A DNA stretch of 22,907 nucleotides, taken from positions 1 to 22,907 of the forward strand of contig CAJTSK010000038.1 in assembly GCA_910578835.1 (NCBI GenBank), in the 5' to 3' direction. Source of the stretch: an uncultured Muribaculum sp. (GTDB taxonomy: Bacteria > Bacteroidota > Bacteroidia > Bacteroidales > Muribaculaceae). Shown here one piece after another: positions 15,627 to 22,563 of this stretch (positions are counted from its first letter, which is position 1; each line of letters opens with the position of its first letter). The position numbers and the translations under genes were made by a program. The notes under the pieces are model-generated. The model ran no database searches. It was given only the letters and a program-made list of their open reading frames with translations, and was not told the DNA's origin.

Positions 15627-16323
15627 TGCCGGCGATGATACTGTTAAACAGGTTGAGGAGCCAGCTGTCCTGCTCCTCCACGGTCATGTAAGAATTGTCG
15701 AGCACCACGGCATCGTCAGCCTTACGGAGCGGACTCTCCTCACGCGTCTCGTCGATATGGTCACGGGTCACAACATTGTCAAGCACCTCTTCATAGGTCG
15801 ATTTGACACCCTTGGCTTTCAGCTCTTCATAACGTCGCTGAGCACGGGTCTCGGGCGACGCGGTGACAAACACTTTCATCTCGGCAAAAGGAAACACGGT
15901 AGTGCCTATGTCGCGCCCGTCCATGACTATTCCCTTTGACTTGCCCATCGCCTGCTGCAACGCCACCAGGCGATGACGCACGGCGGGTATAACAGACACC
16001 TGCGACACATTGTTTGACACCTCAAGACGGCGTATCTCTTCCTCGACATCCTCACGGTTAAGCAGCGTATGCTGGCGTCCGTCGGGCATAGGCATGAAAT
16101 CCACCGCAATGTCGCCAAGCGATGCGACAAGATTGTCGGCATCGACCACACCCGCATCGACAAGCCCGTTGCGCATAGCCCAGAGGGTGACTGCCCTATA
16201 CATGGCTCCCGAATCAATATAGCGGTAGCCTATACGCGATGCAAGCGCACGTGCCATCGAACTTTTGCCCGATGATGAATAACCATCAATAGCAATAATT
16301 ATCTTCTTGTCAATCATATTCAA
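15616..16323 (-). CDS. cmk: Cytidylate kinase
   Basis: CMP and dCMP are phosphorylated to the diphosphates by this P-loop kinase. The 235-residue protein has the Walker A motif GYSSSGKSS (14-22), YIDSGAMYRAVT (the CMP-binding segment, about 35-46), MDGRDIGTTVFP (about 134-145) and the lid-region RRYEEL. An internal ATG two codons in (16317) could be the true start. It is the first gene of the six-gene minus-strand operon, with a promoter directly upstream, and overlaps ispH by 11 bases. Confidence 0.95.
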   Translation of the reverse strand: MNMIDKKIIIAIDGYSSSGKSSMARALASRIGYRYIDSGAMYRAVTLWAMRNGLVDAGVVDADNLVASLGDIAVDFMPMPDGRQHTLLNREDVEEEIRRLEVSNNVSQVSVIPAVRHRLVALQQAMGKSKGIVMDGRDIGTTVFPFAEMKVFVTASPETRAQRRYEELKAKGVKSTYEEVLDNVVTRDHIDETREESPLRKADDAVVLDNSYMTVEEQDSWLLNLFNSIIAGNED

Positions 16324-16339
16324 TCATTTGATACAACCA

Positions 16340-16371
16340 CAAAGATACACTAAAATTCCGACAACTCCAAT
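16340..16371 (-). promoter_or_regulatory. Promoter of the cmk-ispH-exonuclease-lipoprotein-prenyl synthase-tatD operon
   Basis: On the minus strand TTG (16368-16370, in ATTG) is followed after 20 bases by TATCTTTG (16340-16347), a close match to the Bacteroidetes consensus. It sits 17 bases before the cmk start, so the leader is very short. Confidence 0.7.
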
Positions 16372-16446
16372 TAAGACCCCACCCGCAGCCACGCCGATTT
16401 TCCACGGTTAATAACAGCGCGAGAAAATAGCCTTGTCAGTAGACTG

Positions 16447-16899
16447 TCACCGAATTGCGCCTCCAACAGAAGAAGGGACTGTACGCTTTTTATTTTTGAA
16501 AAAACTAATTCGCTTGACGATATGACCTATGGACAAAATTATCATAACGAAACCCAACTTGCCATGCACTCCACCAATGTGGGAATGAGAAAATGTGCCA
16601 AGCCAGTGGACACACGCGACAGCGCCGGTAATCAAGGACAGCAGCGAAATCCACCATAATATGCGGGTAACATGACTTTTTTGCTTTAATATCCTTGAGA
16701 ACCAATTGCTGAATCCATAATGCAGAAACAGATGGTAAAAAACCATGACCATAAACAGCACCCCTATTATTATATGAATCCACACAGACATAAAACCGTT
16801 ACTATCAGTGACCTCAAGCTGTAATCCTGATAACATGATTGCAACCGCAAGCACAATCAGACTCCAATTACAAACTTTCAATTTCAGAATCTTTTTCAT
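16447..16899 (-). CDS. Four-helix membrane protein, possibly haem-binding (DUF4405-like)
   Basis: The 150-residue product has four hydrophobic segments (about 10-28, 37-61, 78-96 and 112-129). Histidines fall at helix ends or inside helices: WIHIIIG, FYHLFLHYG, CVHWLGTFSHSH, GGVHGK and SIGHIVKR. Pairs of such histidines in a four-helix bundle suggest a b-type cytochrome or a DUF4405-like protein; this is inference from layout. It has an unusually purine-rich AGAGGAGAG just before the start, a Shine-Dalgarno-like sequence that is rare in this phylum. It follows the EamA transporter gene by 83 bases on the same strand and may be cotranscribed with it. Confidence 0.75.
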   Translation of the reverse strand: MKKILKLKVCNWSLIVLAVAIMLSGLQLEVTDSNGFMSVWIHIIIGVLFMVMVFYHLFLHYGFSNWFSRILKQKSHVTRILWWISLLSLITGAVACVHWLGTFSHSHIGGVHGKLGFVMIILSIGHIVKRISFFKNKKRTVPSSVGGAIR

Positions 16900-16982
16900 A
16901 AACTCTCCTCTATAAAGTTAAAATGTAGATTAGTAATGCTTGCTCGTTTATGGCAATCATCATTAAACTGCCTTTATAAATT

Positions 16983-17918
16983 TCAGCCTGCAATTTCGGA
17001 GATTGCATTTGCCTCCTGCTCCATGTCTTTCTTGCTTTTGCTCATAGTTACAAGGAATACTCCCGCAAATATCAACACTATCGCAAACGCCTTTGTAATG
17101 CCAAACGTATCCATGCCCCATATTATGGCAACTATGCAAGCCACCAGAGGCTGAATGTAGTTATACATGCCTGCCACAGTCGGACGAAGACGCCGCTGAC
17201 CGATTACAACAAGTATGTAGGTTACAAAGGTTGCTCCTACCACAACCAATGACAATGCTCCCCACTCCATAGATGTGACGGATTCCCATCTTGTTTCCGA
17301 AAGCTGCTGTGTAGAAAACGGCACTATACATATGAATGCAAACGTGAACATCCACTTCATAACGGTGAAAAGTGAATAACGGGATACAAAGTCCTTGAAG
17401 AGCACTATATACAGAGCATAGCTCAACTGGGCTGTCAAAACTATCAAATCGCCCCATATTGACGAAGATACAGTTCCGGTCGCCGAACCTCCTCCGAGTA
17501 TAAGAAGCACTGCTCCTGTAGCACCGGCAGCAATACCCATGATTTTCTTTCCGGTTATAGGCTCTTTCAGAAAAAACGCGGCAAGCACCATCGCCCATAA
17601 CGGCATGCTTGTAGTGATTATTGATGCGTTTGTCGGGGATGTCATTCCCAGACCGGTTATGAAACATCCCTGATTGAAGATGATTGCAAGTAACGATGCT
17701 CCGAAGAGTTTTGCCAAATCTTTCGACTCTACATGTTCCGGCTTCATGAACATAGACACAAGCCAAAACAGAATCATGGCTCCAGCAATACGCAAATTGG
17801 TTACAACCAGAGGTGTTAGTGTACCACTGATCATCACGAATTTAGCTATTGGCGACATTACTCCCCAGATTGCATTTGCCCCAAACATCGAGGCATGTCC
17901 TTTTAAATCAAATTTCAT
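16983..17918 (-). CDS. EamA/DMT-family transporter
   Basis: A predicted inner-membrane carrier of 311 residues with ten hydrophobic helices in two repeats of five, the EamA layout. Typical segments are FGANAIWGVMSPIAKF at the start of repeat 1, the end-of-repeat pattern FFLKEPITGKKIMG (about 114-127), and FVTYILVVIGQRRL in repeat 2. Members export metabolites or amino acids, but the substrate cannot be told. The C-terminus is charged (MSKSKKDMEQEA). A promoter about 100 bases upstream and a 5' leader with a small hairpin (GACGAT at 17954-17959 with ATCGTC at 17970-17975) precede it. It is the last ordinary chromosomal gene before the accessory region. Confidence 0.9.
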   Translation of the reverse strand: MKFDLKGHASMFGANAIWGVMSPIAKFVMISGTLTPLVVTNLRIAGAMILFWLVSMFMKPEHVESKDLAKLFGASLLAIIFNQGCFITGLGMTSPTNASIITTSMPLWAMVLAAFFLKEPITGKKIMGIAAGATGAVLLILGGGSATGTVSSSIWGDLIVLTAQLSYALYIVLFKDFVSRYSLFTVMKWMFTFAFICIVPFSTQQLSETRWESVTSMEWGALSLVVVGATFVTYILVVIGQRRLRPTVAGMYNYIQPLVACIVAIIWGMDTFGITKAFAIVLIFAGVFLVTMSKSKKDMEQEANAISEIAG

Positions 17919-18015
17919 ATACCCGTATATTGTTGTTTATACATATTACGACGTGACGATAGAGGTATAAATCGTCAAGCTGGATATAATAGACCGCAGT
18001 CTGAAACCAAAAGCG

Positions 18016-18045
18016 CAAAATTAGCAATTATATTACACATGGCAA
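18016..18045 (-). promoter_or_regulatory. Promoter of the EamA transporter gene
   Basis: On the minus strand TTG (18043-18045) is followed after 19 bases by TAATTTTG (18016-18023), matching the Bacteroidetes consensus. The leader to the start at 17918 would be roughly 90 bases. Confidence 0.6.
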
Positions 18046-18306
18046 GGCATATTTTAAAGGATTTGCAACAAACAGTCATCAACAAGGATGCTTTTTCTTG
18101 ATATGTACGCGGGTCCATTCGCGAAAAGACAGGGACGCACCTCTTCAGTCTAAATACAGCTATATCAAATATTTGGATGTATCAGAATTTTATTAGTGCC
18201 CTTTTAGTGCCCAAAATCTGTCTGATAAGGTCTTTTCTTGGTCTGATTTCGGTCCGGTCATCGCCTAAAACGCTTTGCTCTGGCAAAGAATCGAAAGGAT
18301 TATACA

Positions 18307-18343
18307 CGAAAAAAACCGCAGAACTATCAGATATTCTGCGGTT
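18307..18343 (-). terminator. Minus-strand rho-independent terminator with no gene attached
   Basis: AACCGCAGAA (18314-18323) pairs over ten bases with TTCTGCGGTT (18334-18343), loop ten bases. On the minus strand the stem is followed by a run of T (complement of 18309-18315). No minus-strand gene lies upstream of it inside the accessory region, so it looks like a leftover of a lost gene, or an insulator between the element and the chromosome. Confidence 0.75.
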
Positions 18344-18394
18344 AGTGCAAGAATTTAATTGATAATCCGATAGTATAAGTTCTGGGAAAAACGC

Positions 18395-18403
18395 TATCTT
18401 TGC
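18395..18403 (+). promoter_or_regulatory. Candidate -7 box for the MATE gene
   Basis: TATCTTTGC matches the Bacteroidetes -7 consensus TAnnTTTG, but I see no clear -33 box 19-20 bases upstream. From memory, CTnDOT-family attachment cores look much the same (TAnnTTTGC), so this could instead mark an integration junction. A start just downstream gives a leader of about 215 bases before the MATE gene. Confidence 0.5.
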
Positions 18404-18438
18404 AGAACTAACAGAAAAAGAAATAGTTGTTCAACAAT

Positions 18439-18462
18439 ATGAAATGGCAGTTGTGCATCTAG
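18439..18462 (+). CDS. Putative 7-residue leader peptide upstream of the MATE gene
   Basis: ATG at 18439 opens a frame reading MKWQLCI and stops at TAG (18460-18462). It lies about 25-35 bases into the presumed transcript, in front of a chain of mutually exclusive hairpins, the position of leader peptides in antibiotic-induced attenuators such as that of tetQ. No homology supports it and a frame this short can arise by chance. Confidence 0.4.
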   Translation: MKWQLCI

Positions 18463-18473
18463 CTACGCCGGGC

Positions 18474-18597
18474 GAATAGCACTTCCAATTATTGCTATTC
18501 AGCAATAGACAGGCTTATGTTTTAAGTTTGCCTGTTATTGTTTTGTCATTATCCCTTATTATAAATCTATAAGATTGTCGTGCTGCTTAAAGCGGCA
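18474..18597 (+). promoter_or_regulatory. Attenuator-like leader with competing hairpins before the MATE gene
   Basis: Hairpin A is GAATAGCA (18474-18481) with TGCTATTC (18493-18500). Hairpin B, TATTGCT (18490-18496) with AGCAATA (18501-18507), uses the same bases and excludes A. Hairpin C, ACAGGC (18509-18514) with GCCTGT (18530-18535), can extend through AATA/TATT into B's right arm and is followed by a T-rich TTATTGTTTTG, like a weak terminator. Hairpin D, TGCTGC (18581-18586) with GCGGCA (18592-18597), lies 30 bases before the start. The alternation A-B-C behind a short leader frame is what ribosome-mediated attenuation needs. Function is inferred. Confidence 0.5.
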
Positions 18598-18627
18598 GGA
18601 TGTATTGTATCATATTGGTTTGAACAA

Positions 18628-19917
18628 ATGAATTATACCTATAAGAAAATCTGGCTCATCGTTTTTCCTGTAATGATGAGCATCCTTATCGAACAACTGA
18701 TAAATATTACCGATACTTTGTTTTTAGGGCATGTGGGTGATGTGGAACTGGGCGCATCTGCCCTTGCCGGAATATGGTTCTTGGCAATTTATATGCTCGG
18801 CTTCGGGTTCAGTTTGGGGTTGCAAGTGGTAATTGCCCGCCGTAACGGAGAACAGCGGTATGCAGAAACGGGAAAAACGTTCTTTCAGGGATTGTTTTTC
18901 TTGCTGATACTGGCGGTACTCCTCTGTCTGCTATCCAAGATATTTTCTCCCGTTCTGTTGAAACATCTGATAACTTCGGATGATGTTTATAATGCGGTTA
19001 TCCGCTATTTGGATTGGCGTATTTGGGGATTGTTGTTCTCTTTCCCGTTCCTTGCCTTACGCTCGTTTTTGGTAGGCATTACACAGACAAAAGCTCTGAA
19101 CATGGCAGCTTTCACTGCCGTACTGGTAAACATTCCGCTGAACTGGCTCCTGATATTCGGCTTCGATATGGGTATATCGGGAGCGGCTATCGCTTCTTCA
19201 TCTGCCGAAATGTGTTCGCTGGCTGTATTGGCTGCATATATGTTTCGGCACATTGATAAAAAAGCGTATGGCTTATACTGGCGTATTGATATAACGGTAT
19301 TGAAAGAGGTATTTTCTATCTCGGTATGGAGTATGCTCCAGTTCTTTACAAGTGTAGCCATTTGGTTTCTGTTCTTCGTGGCTATCGAACGTTTGGGAGA
19401 AACGGAATTGGCAGTATCGAACATTGTAAGAAGTGTTTCCGCACTGTTTTCCGTTATCGTCAATGCATTGGCAGGTGTCACCGGTTCTTTGGTGAGTAAC
19501 CTGATTGGAGCAGGTGAAAAGAAAAAAGTATTTCCGCTTTGCCATAAGATTATCCGTTTAGGATATGCGACAGGCATTCCACTGATTGCTTTTGCGTTGT
19601 TCTTTCACCAGCACATTATAGGGGCTTATACGGAAAATCCCGCTATCGTACAGCTTGCATGGCCGCCTTTTCTTGTCATGCTATTGAATTACTTCTTTGC
19701 ACTACCCGGTTACGTCTATCTGAATGCTACAACAGGAACGGGAGCGACACGGACGGTATTCATTTTTCAGGTGATAACTACTATTGCTTATCTGTTCTGC
19801 TTATGGGGATTAGATTATTGTAATGTCCCGTTAGCGGCATATTGGGCAGTGGAATACTTATATGTGATACTGCTTGGTACACAATCCGTCATTTATCTTA
19901 AATATAAACAATACTAA
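18628..19917 (+). CDS. MATE-family multidrug efflux transporter
   Basis: A 429-residue inner-membrane antiporter with twelve hydrophobic segments, exporting drugs in exchange for Na+ or H+. It begins MNYTYKKIWLIVFPVMMS and continues with ITDTLFLGHVGD (about 30-41), the conserved MATE helix-1 region, and GASALAGIWF. I choose the ATG at 18628; a GTG at 18580 in frame would add 16 residues and overlaps hairpin D. Each half of about 215 residues has the MATE pattern. The gene differs in codon use from the chromosome to its left and sits 12 bases before a broken acetyltransferase gene, forming a resistance-type cassette. Substrates are unknown. Confidence 0.9.
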   Translation: MNYTYKKIWLIVFPVMMSILIEQLINITDTLFLGHVGDVELGASALAGIWFLAIYMLGFGFSLGLQVVIARRNGEQRYAETGKTFFQGLFFLLILAVLLCLLSKIFSPVLLKHLITSDDVYNAVIRYLDWRIWGLLFSFPFLALRSFLVGITQTKALNMAAFTAVLVNIPLNWLLIFGFDMGISGAAIASSSAEMCSLAVLAAYMFRHIDKKAYGLYWRIDITVLKEVFSISVWSMLQFFTSVAIWFLFFVAIERLGETELAVSNIVRSVSALFSVIVNALAGVTGSLVSNLIGAGEKKKVFPLCHKIIRLGYATGIPLIAFALFFHQHIIGAYTENPAIVQLAWPPFLVMLLNYFFALPGYVYLNATTGTGATRTVFIFQVITTIAYLFCLWGLDYCNVPLAAYWAVEYLYVILLGTQSVIYLKYKQY

Positions 19918-19929
19918 GAACTGAAAGTT

Positions 19930-20313
19930 ATGATGAACAAGATATATCCCCGTAAAGGTGACACGCAAACCGTTTATTTGAATGCTGTCGTAAAAGACCC
20001 GTCTATCGAAATAGGCGACTATACCATTTACAATGATTTTGTTTCAGACCCGTGTCTGTTTGAGCAAAACAATGTGTTGTATCACTATCCGATTAACCAC
20101 GAACGGCTGATAATTGGAAAGTTCTGTTCTATTGCTTGTGGAGCAAAATTTCTGTTCAACTGCGCCAATCATACCCTAAAATCACTATCGACATACACAT
20201 TTCCGCTGTTTTATGAAGATTGGGAATTGGATAAGGCAGATGTGGCTTCTGCTTGGGACAACAAAGGCGACATCGTGAACGCAGAAGTGATTAACGAACT
20301 AAAAATCAAATAG
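19930..20313 (+). pseudogene. Truncated xenobiotic acetyltransferase (vat/catB-like)
   Basis: The frame gives 127 residues where the hexapeptide-repeat acetyltransferases of the Vat and CatB type have about 210. These enzymes inactivate streptogramins or chloramphenicol with acetyl-CoA. The N-terminal half matches well: YTIYND (31-36), NNVLYHYP (47-54), LIIGKFCSIACGAKF (60-74), and CANHT (78-82) with the likely catalytic His81, followed by STYTFPLF. Homology stops at WDNKGDIV (109-116), just before the IGNDVWIG repeats that carry the rest of the left-handed helix and the acetyl-CoA site. The last 11 residues (NAEVINELKIK) are unrelated. Trimerisation and acetyl-CoA binding would be lost, so it is presumably inactive. 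It lies 12 bases after the MATE gene. Confidence 0.85.
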
Positions 20314-20342
20314 GGATTAAACGGTTTCTATTTATCGGAATA

Positions 20343-20648
20343 CCCAAAAGGCTGAAAGTAGGTGAAACCGCCGAAATACGCTGCCAACTGGTGTGTGGCG
20401 GCTATTACCAGCCGACTACCTATCAAATCAGGTACTTCCAGCCGGACGGCAAAGGGAGGCTGGAAATGGATAACGGCACGGTGTTCCTGCCCAATGACCT
20501 GTACCCGCTGGAGAAAGGAACGTTCCGGCTCTACTACACTTCAACATCAACAGACCAGCAGACGATTGACATTTATGTAATTGACAGCTTCGGACAGATG
20601 CAGCAACTTTCGCTATCGTTCAATAATGATAGGAGCGAAAACGAATAA
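20343..20648 (+). pseudogene. traQ: 3' part of traQ, conjugative transposon protein
   Basis: From PKRLKVGETAEIRC through LVCGGYYQPTTYQIRYF to FNNDRSENE, about 101 residues match the C-terminal two thirds of TraQ (conjugative transposon family, formerly DUF3872) of CTnDOT-type elements. The N-terminal lipoprotein signal and first strands are missing; the reading frame runs on upstream into unrelated sequence with no plausible start until a GTG at 20391, inside the domain. TraQ belongs to the transfer operon traA-traQ, so the 3' end of that operon survives without the rest. It shows that this region derives from an integrative conjugative element. Confidence 0.8.
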
Positions 20649-20672
20649 ACGGTTTTGAATGAATATGTTAAT

Positions 20673-20704
20673 AAACACCCAGCAAAATATTGCTGGGTGT
20701 TTTA
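20673..20704 (+). terminator. Terminator after traQ
   Basis: An almost perfect stem, AAACACCCAGCAA (20673-20685) with TTGCTGGGTGTTT (20690-20702), encloses an AATA loop and runs into T-rich sequence. It ends the traQ transcript. The TTG in its right arm (20690-20692) doubles as a candidate -33 box for the next gene. Confidence 0.88.
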
Positions 20705-20720
20705 TTTATGAGTAATTTTG
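20690..20720 (+). promoter_or_regulatory. Promoter of the 458-residue cargo gene
   Basis: TTG (20690-20692) and TAATTTTG (20713-20720) are 20 bases apart, a good Bacteroidetes-type promoter. The -33 box falls within the traQ terminator stem. The gene starts at 20770, so it has its own promoter apart from the transfer operon. Confidence 0.6.
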
Positions 20721-20769
20721 TGCAGAACTACAATTTGTAGTCCAAGGTTACACTCTAAAGACTCGTGAA

Positions 20770-22146
20770 ATGAAAGATTTAATACCTTTATCCAAAAAAT
20801 ATTTCGACATAATAGCTCTGTTCTCAAGAGAACCTTTTGTTAAGTTGATTACAAAAGAGTTGGAGTATTATACAGATGGTAGCAATTTGATTGGTTTTAT
20901 TTGTTTGGATTTAATTGATAATAATTACTCTGCTGGGATTTTATCAAGAGATAAATCTATGCAATACAGAGCAGTGAAGGTTAATGTTGATATGCAAACT
21001 ATTACAGAAGCAAGAGAATGGATTAAGAAATCATTTAATGAGGACAATATTATTCAACACGATAATCATAGTGATTACTTTGATTTATTCAAAGATTTAA
21101 ATAATGAAAAAACAATACATCCTCATTATAAATTGCTAAAAGAATCTGATTTTTATTCAAGTGCAAAAGAAGTTATTAAAGAAATATCATACCACTACAA
21201 AGATATTGACGGAAATTTTATAGACCAATTTCAATCATTAAATGGCTTTGATTCTCGCATTTTTGAATTATATCTATTTTGTTTCTTTAGAGAACAATCA
21301 TTTTCCTTTAAAAGAGATTTTGAAGCCCCTGATTTTATTGTAAATAAAATGGATAATGAAATTGCAATTGAAGCAGTAACAATAAGCAGGAAACCTGAAA
21401 ATATAAAAAACATCACCGATTACACGCCTAAATCACCGGATGAAATAAATTCGGAATTAGAAAATAATGTTCCTCTGATGTTTGGAAGCGCAATTTATGA
21501 TAAAGTAAAAAAGAAATATTGGGAAAAGAAGCATGTCCAAAATAAACCTTTTCTTATAGCTATTGCAGATTTCCATGACACGATGTCTATGACATGGTCA
21601 TTTAATTCATTGGTAGAATATTTATATGGATATAAGTACAACGCCTACAAACACTCAGAAACAGGAGAATTAGTTATTAATCCGGAAAAAATAGATTTTT
21701 TCCAAAAAAGTAATGGTACACAAATTCCTGCTGGATTTTTGTTAGATGAAGCTAATAAAAATATTAGTGCTATAATCTTTTCATCAACAGCAACATTATC
21801 TAAATTTAACAGAATAGGCAGACAAACTGGAATGGGTAATGGAAATAGTTTATTAATACGCGAAATGACAATTTATAATCATGATGAAAATGCTGATAAG
21901 CCTGATGTTGTCGTTTATTCTGTTGATGAGAACGCTAATGAAACATGGAGTGAAGGAGTTGTGATTTACCATAATCCACATGCCCTATATCCATTAGACC
22001 CCTCATTATTTAACGATTCTGTCGCACAATGTTTTTTTGATATGGAAAGTAAATTAGTACGAAGTTTCATGCCTAAAATTTTCCCTTACTCATCACATAC
22101 AATAAATATGAAGCCAACAGATTCTCTTAAAGAGAATGAGGAATAA
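20770..22146 (+). CDS. Uncharacterised protein with a PD-(D/E)xK nuclease-like core
   Basis: The 458-residue product belongs to a widespread uncharacterised family that I recall from databases under the meaningless label 'glycosaminoglycan attachment site'. The centre looks like a restriction-endonuclease fold: FDSRIFELYLF (Glu166 on a helix), then APDFIV (Asp188) and EIAIEAVTI (Glu201). The usual Lys two residues after the last acid is Val203, so either a lysine has moved, for example into MFGSAIYDKVKKKYW (Lys245-Lys249), or activity is lost. The C-terminal half has IFSSTATLSKFNRIG and VIYHNPHALYPLDP, which I remember as family signatures. No signal peptide or membrane segment is visible. 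At roughly 30% G+C it is much more AT-rich than its surroundings, and it stands alone with its own promoter after traQ: element cargo, possibly a defence nuclease. Function is not known. Confidence 0.75.
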   Translation: MKDLIPLSKKYFDIIALFSREPFVKLITKELEYYTDGSNLIGFICLDLIDNNYSAGILSRDKSMQYRAVKVNVDMQTITEAREWIKKSFNEDNIIQHDNHSDYFDLFKDLNNEKTIHPHYKLLKESDFYSSAKEVIKEISYHYKDIDGNFIDQFQSLNGFDSRIFELYLFCFFREQSFSFKRDFEAPDFIVNKMDNEIAIEAVTISRKPENIKNITDYTPKSPDEINSELENNVPLMFGSAIYDKVKKKYWEKKHVQNKPFLIAIADFHDTMSMTWSFNSLVEYLYGYKYNAYKHSETGELVINPEKIDFFQKSNGTQIPAGFLLDEANKNISAIIFSSTATLSKFNRIGRQTGMGNGNSLLIREMTIYNHDENADKPDVVVYSVDENANETWSEGVVIYHNPHALYPLDPSLFNDSVAQCFFDMESKLVRSFMPKIFPYSSHTINMKPTDSLKENEE

Positions 22147-22183
22147 ATATATATTAGAGAATAATGGAACAGGTTTCTTTGCT

Positions 22184-22214
22184 ACTTTCTTTCCCGGCAC
22201 TCATGAAAGAAAGT
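22184..22214. repeat. Perfect 9-bp inverted repeat between the cargo gene and the element module
   Basis: ACTTTCTTT (22184-22192) and AAAGAAAGT (22206-22214) are perfect complements around a 13-base loop. It lies between the converging cargo gene (stop 22146) and the minus-strand 106-residue gene (stop 22243). There is no T run, so it is at best an atypical terminator. Confidence 0.5.
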
Positions 22215-22242
22215 GGCGACGGCAAACAGCCGCCGTTCTCGA

Positions 22243-22563
22243 TCAACTGGCTTTAAGGCTCTTTATGGACGTGTATTTCTCTAACCACACCTTTACCTGT
22301 TCCATGTTATATTCGCCCGTAATGATTGCCGTATGGTCGTTTATGGCTACAAACCGGACACTTTCATAACTGTTTACCCAGCCTTGCAGGGAACAGACAC
22401 CCCACGTTGCAACATCTTCAAAAACACTGCGGTCTATTTGGCTGATTGGCTCGCCGAAAACTACCGTCATTATCTGAAAATCCGGTTTATCCTCCAACAG
22501 TTGCAAATGGTGCAACGTGCCGAACTCGTCAGTTTTACGCCCACACATCATTATACAAATCAT
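22243..22563 (-). CDS. Small conjugative-element protein of unknown function
   Basis: The 106-residue product starts MICIMMCGRKTDEFG and contains HHLQLLEDKPDFQIMTVVFG, WGVCSLQGWVNSYESVRF and EQVKVWLEKYTSIKSL. I recognise no domain. It lies on the minus strand behind two other small genes of the sort carried by Bacteroides conjugative transposons. Its start region overlaps the end of the preceding 60-residue gene by 29 bases in the +1 frame. Later ATG codons (22551, 22548) could also be used. It could be the second half of one protein split by a frameshift, because the junction joins smoothly in reading order. Confidence 0.6.
   Translation of the reverse strand: MICIMMCGRKTDEFGTLHHLQLLEDKPDFQIMTVVFGEPISQIDRSVFEDVATWGVCSLQGWVNSYESVRFVAINDHTAIITGEYNMEQVKVWLEKYTSIKSLKAS

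Larger units (their letters stand above)
17919..18394. other. Gene-poor junction between the chromosome and the mobile-element relic
   Basis: No convincing gene lies here; a 61-residue plus-strand reading frame and an overlapping open minus-strand frame both lack recognisable content. I see a promoter for the leftward EamA gene, the direct repeat TTAGTGCCC twice (18192-18200 and 18203-18211) with a third partial copy TTAGTGC (18342-18348), an inverted repeat CTTTGC/GCAAAG within 18268-18290, and a strong minus-strand terminator (18314-18343). Short direct repeats beside an integrated element can be integrase arm sites, but no integrase gene is in the window, so this is speculation. Confidence 0.45.

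Noticed and set aside
17161..17766. A 201-residue minus-strand frame inside the EamA gene
   Set aside because: It is out of frame with a full-length transporter showing ten membrane helices, so it is a shadow.
18177..18362. A 61-residue plus-strand frame in the gene-poor junction region
   Set aside because: It has no start context, no recognisable content, and runs through an inverted-repeat terminator; the opposite strand is equally open.
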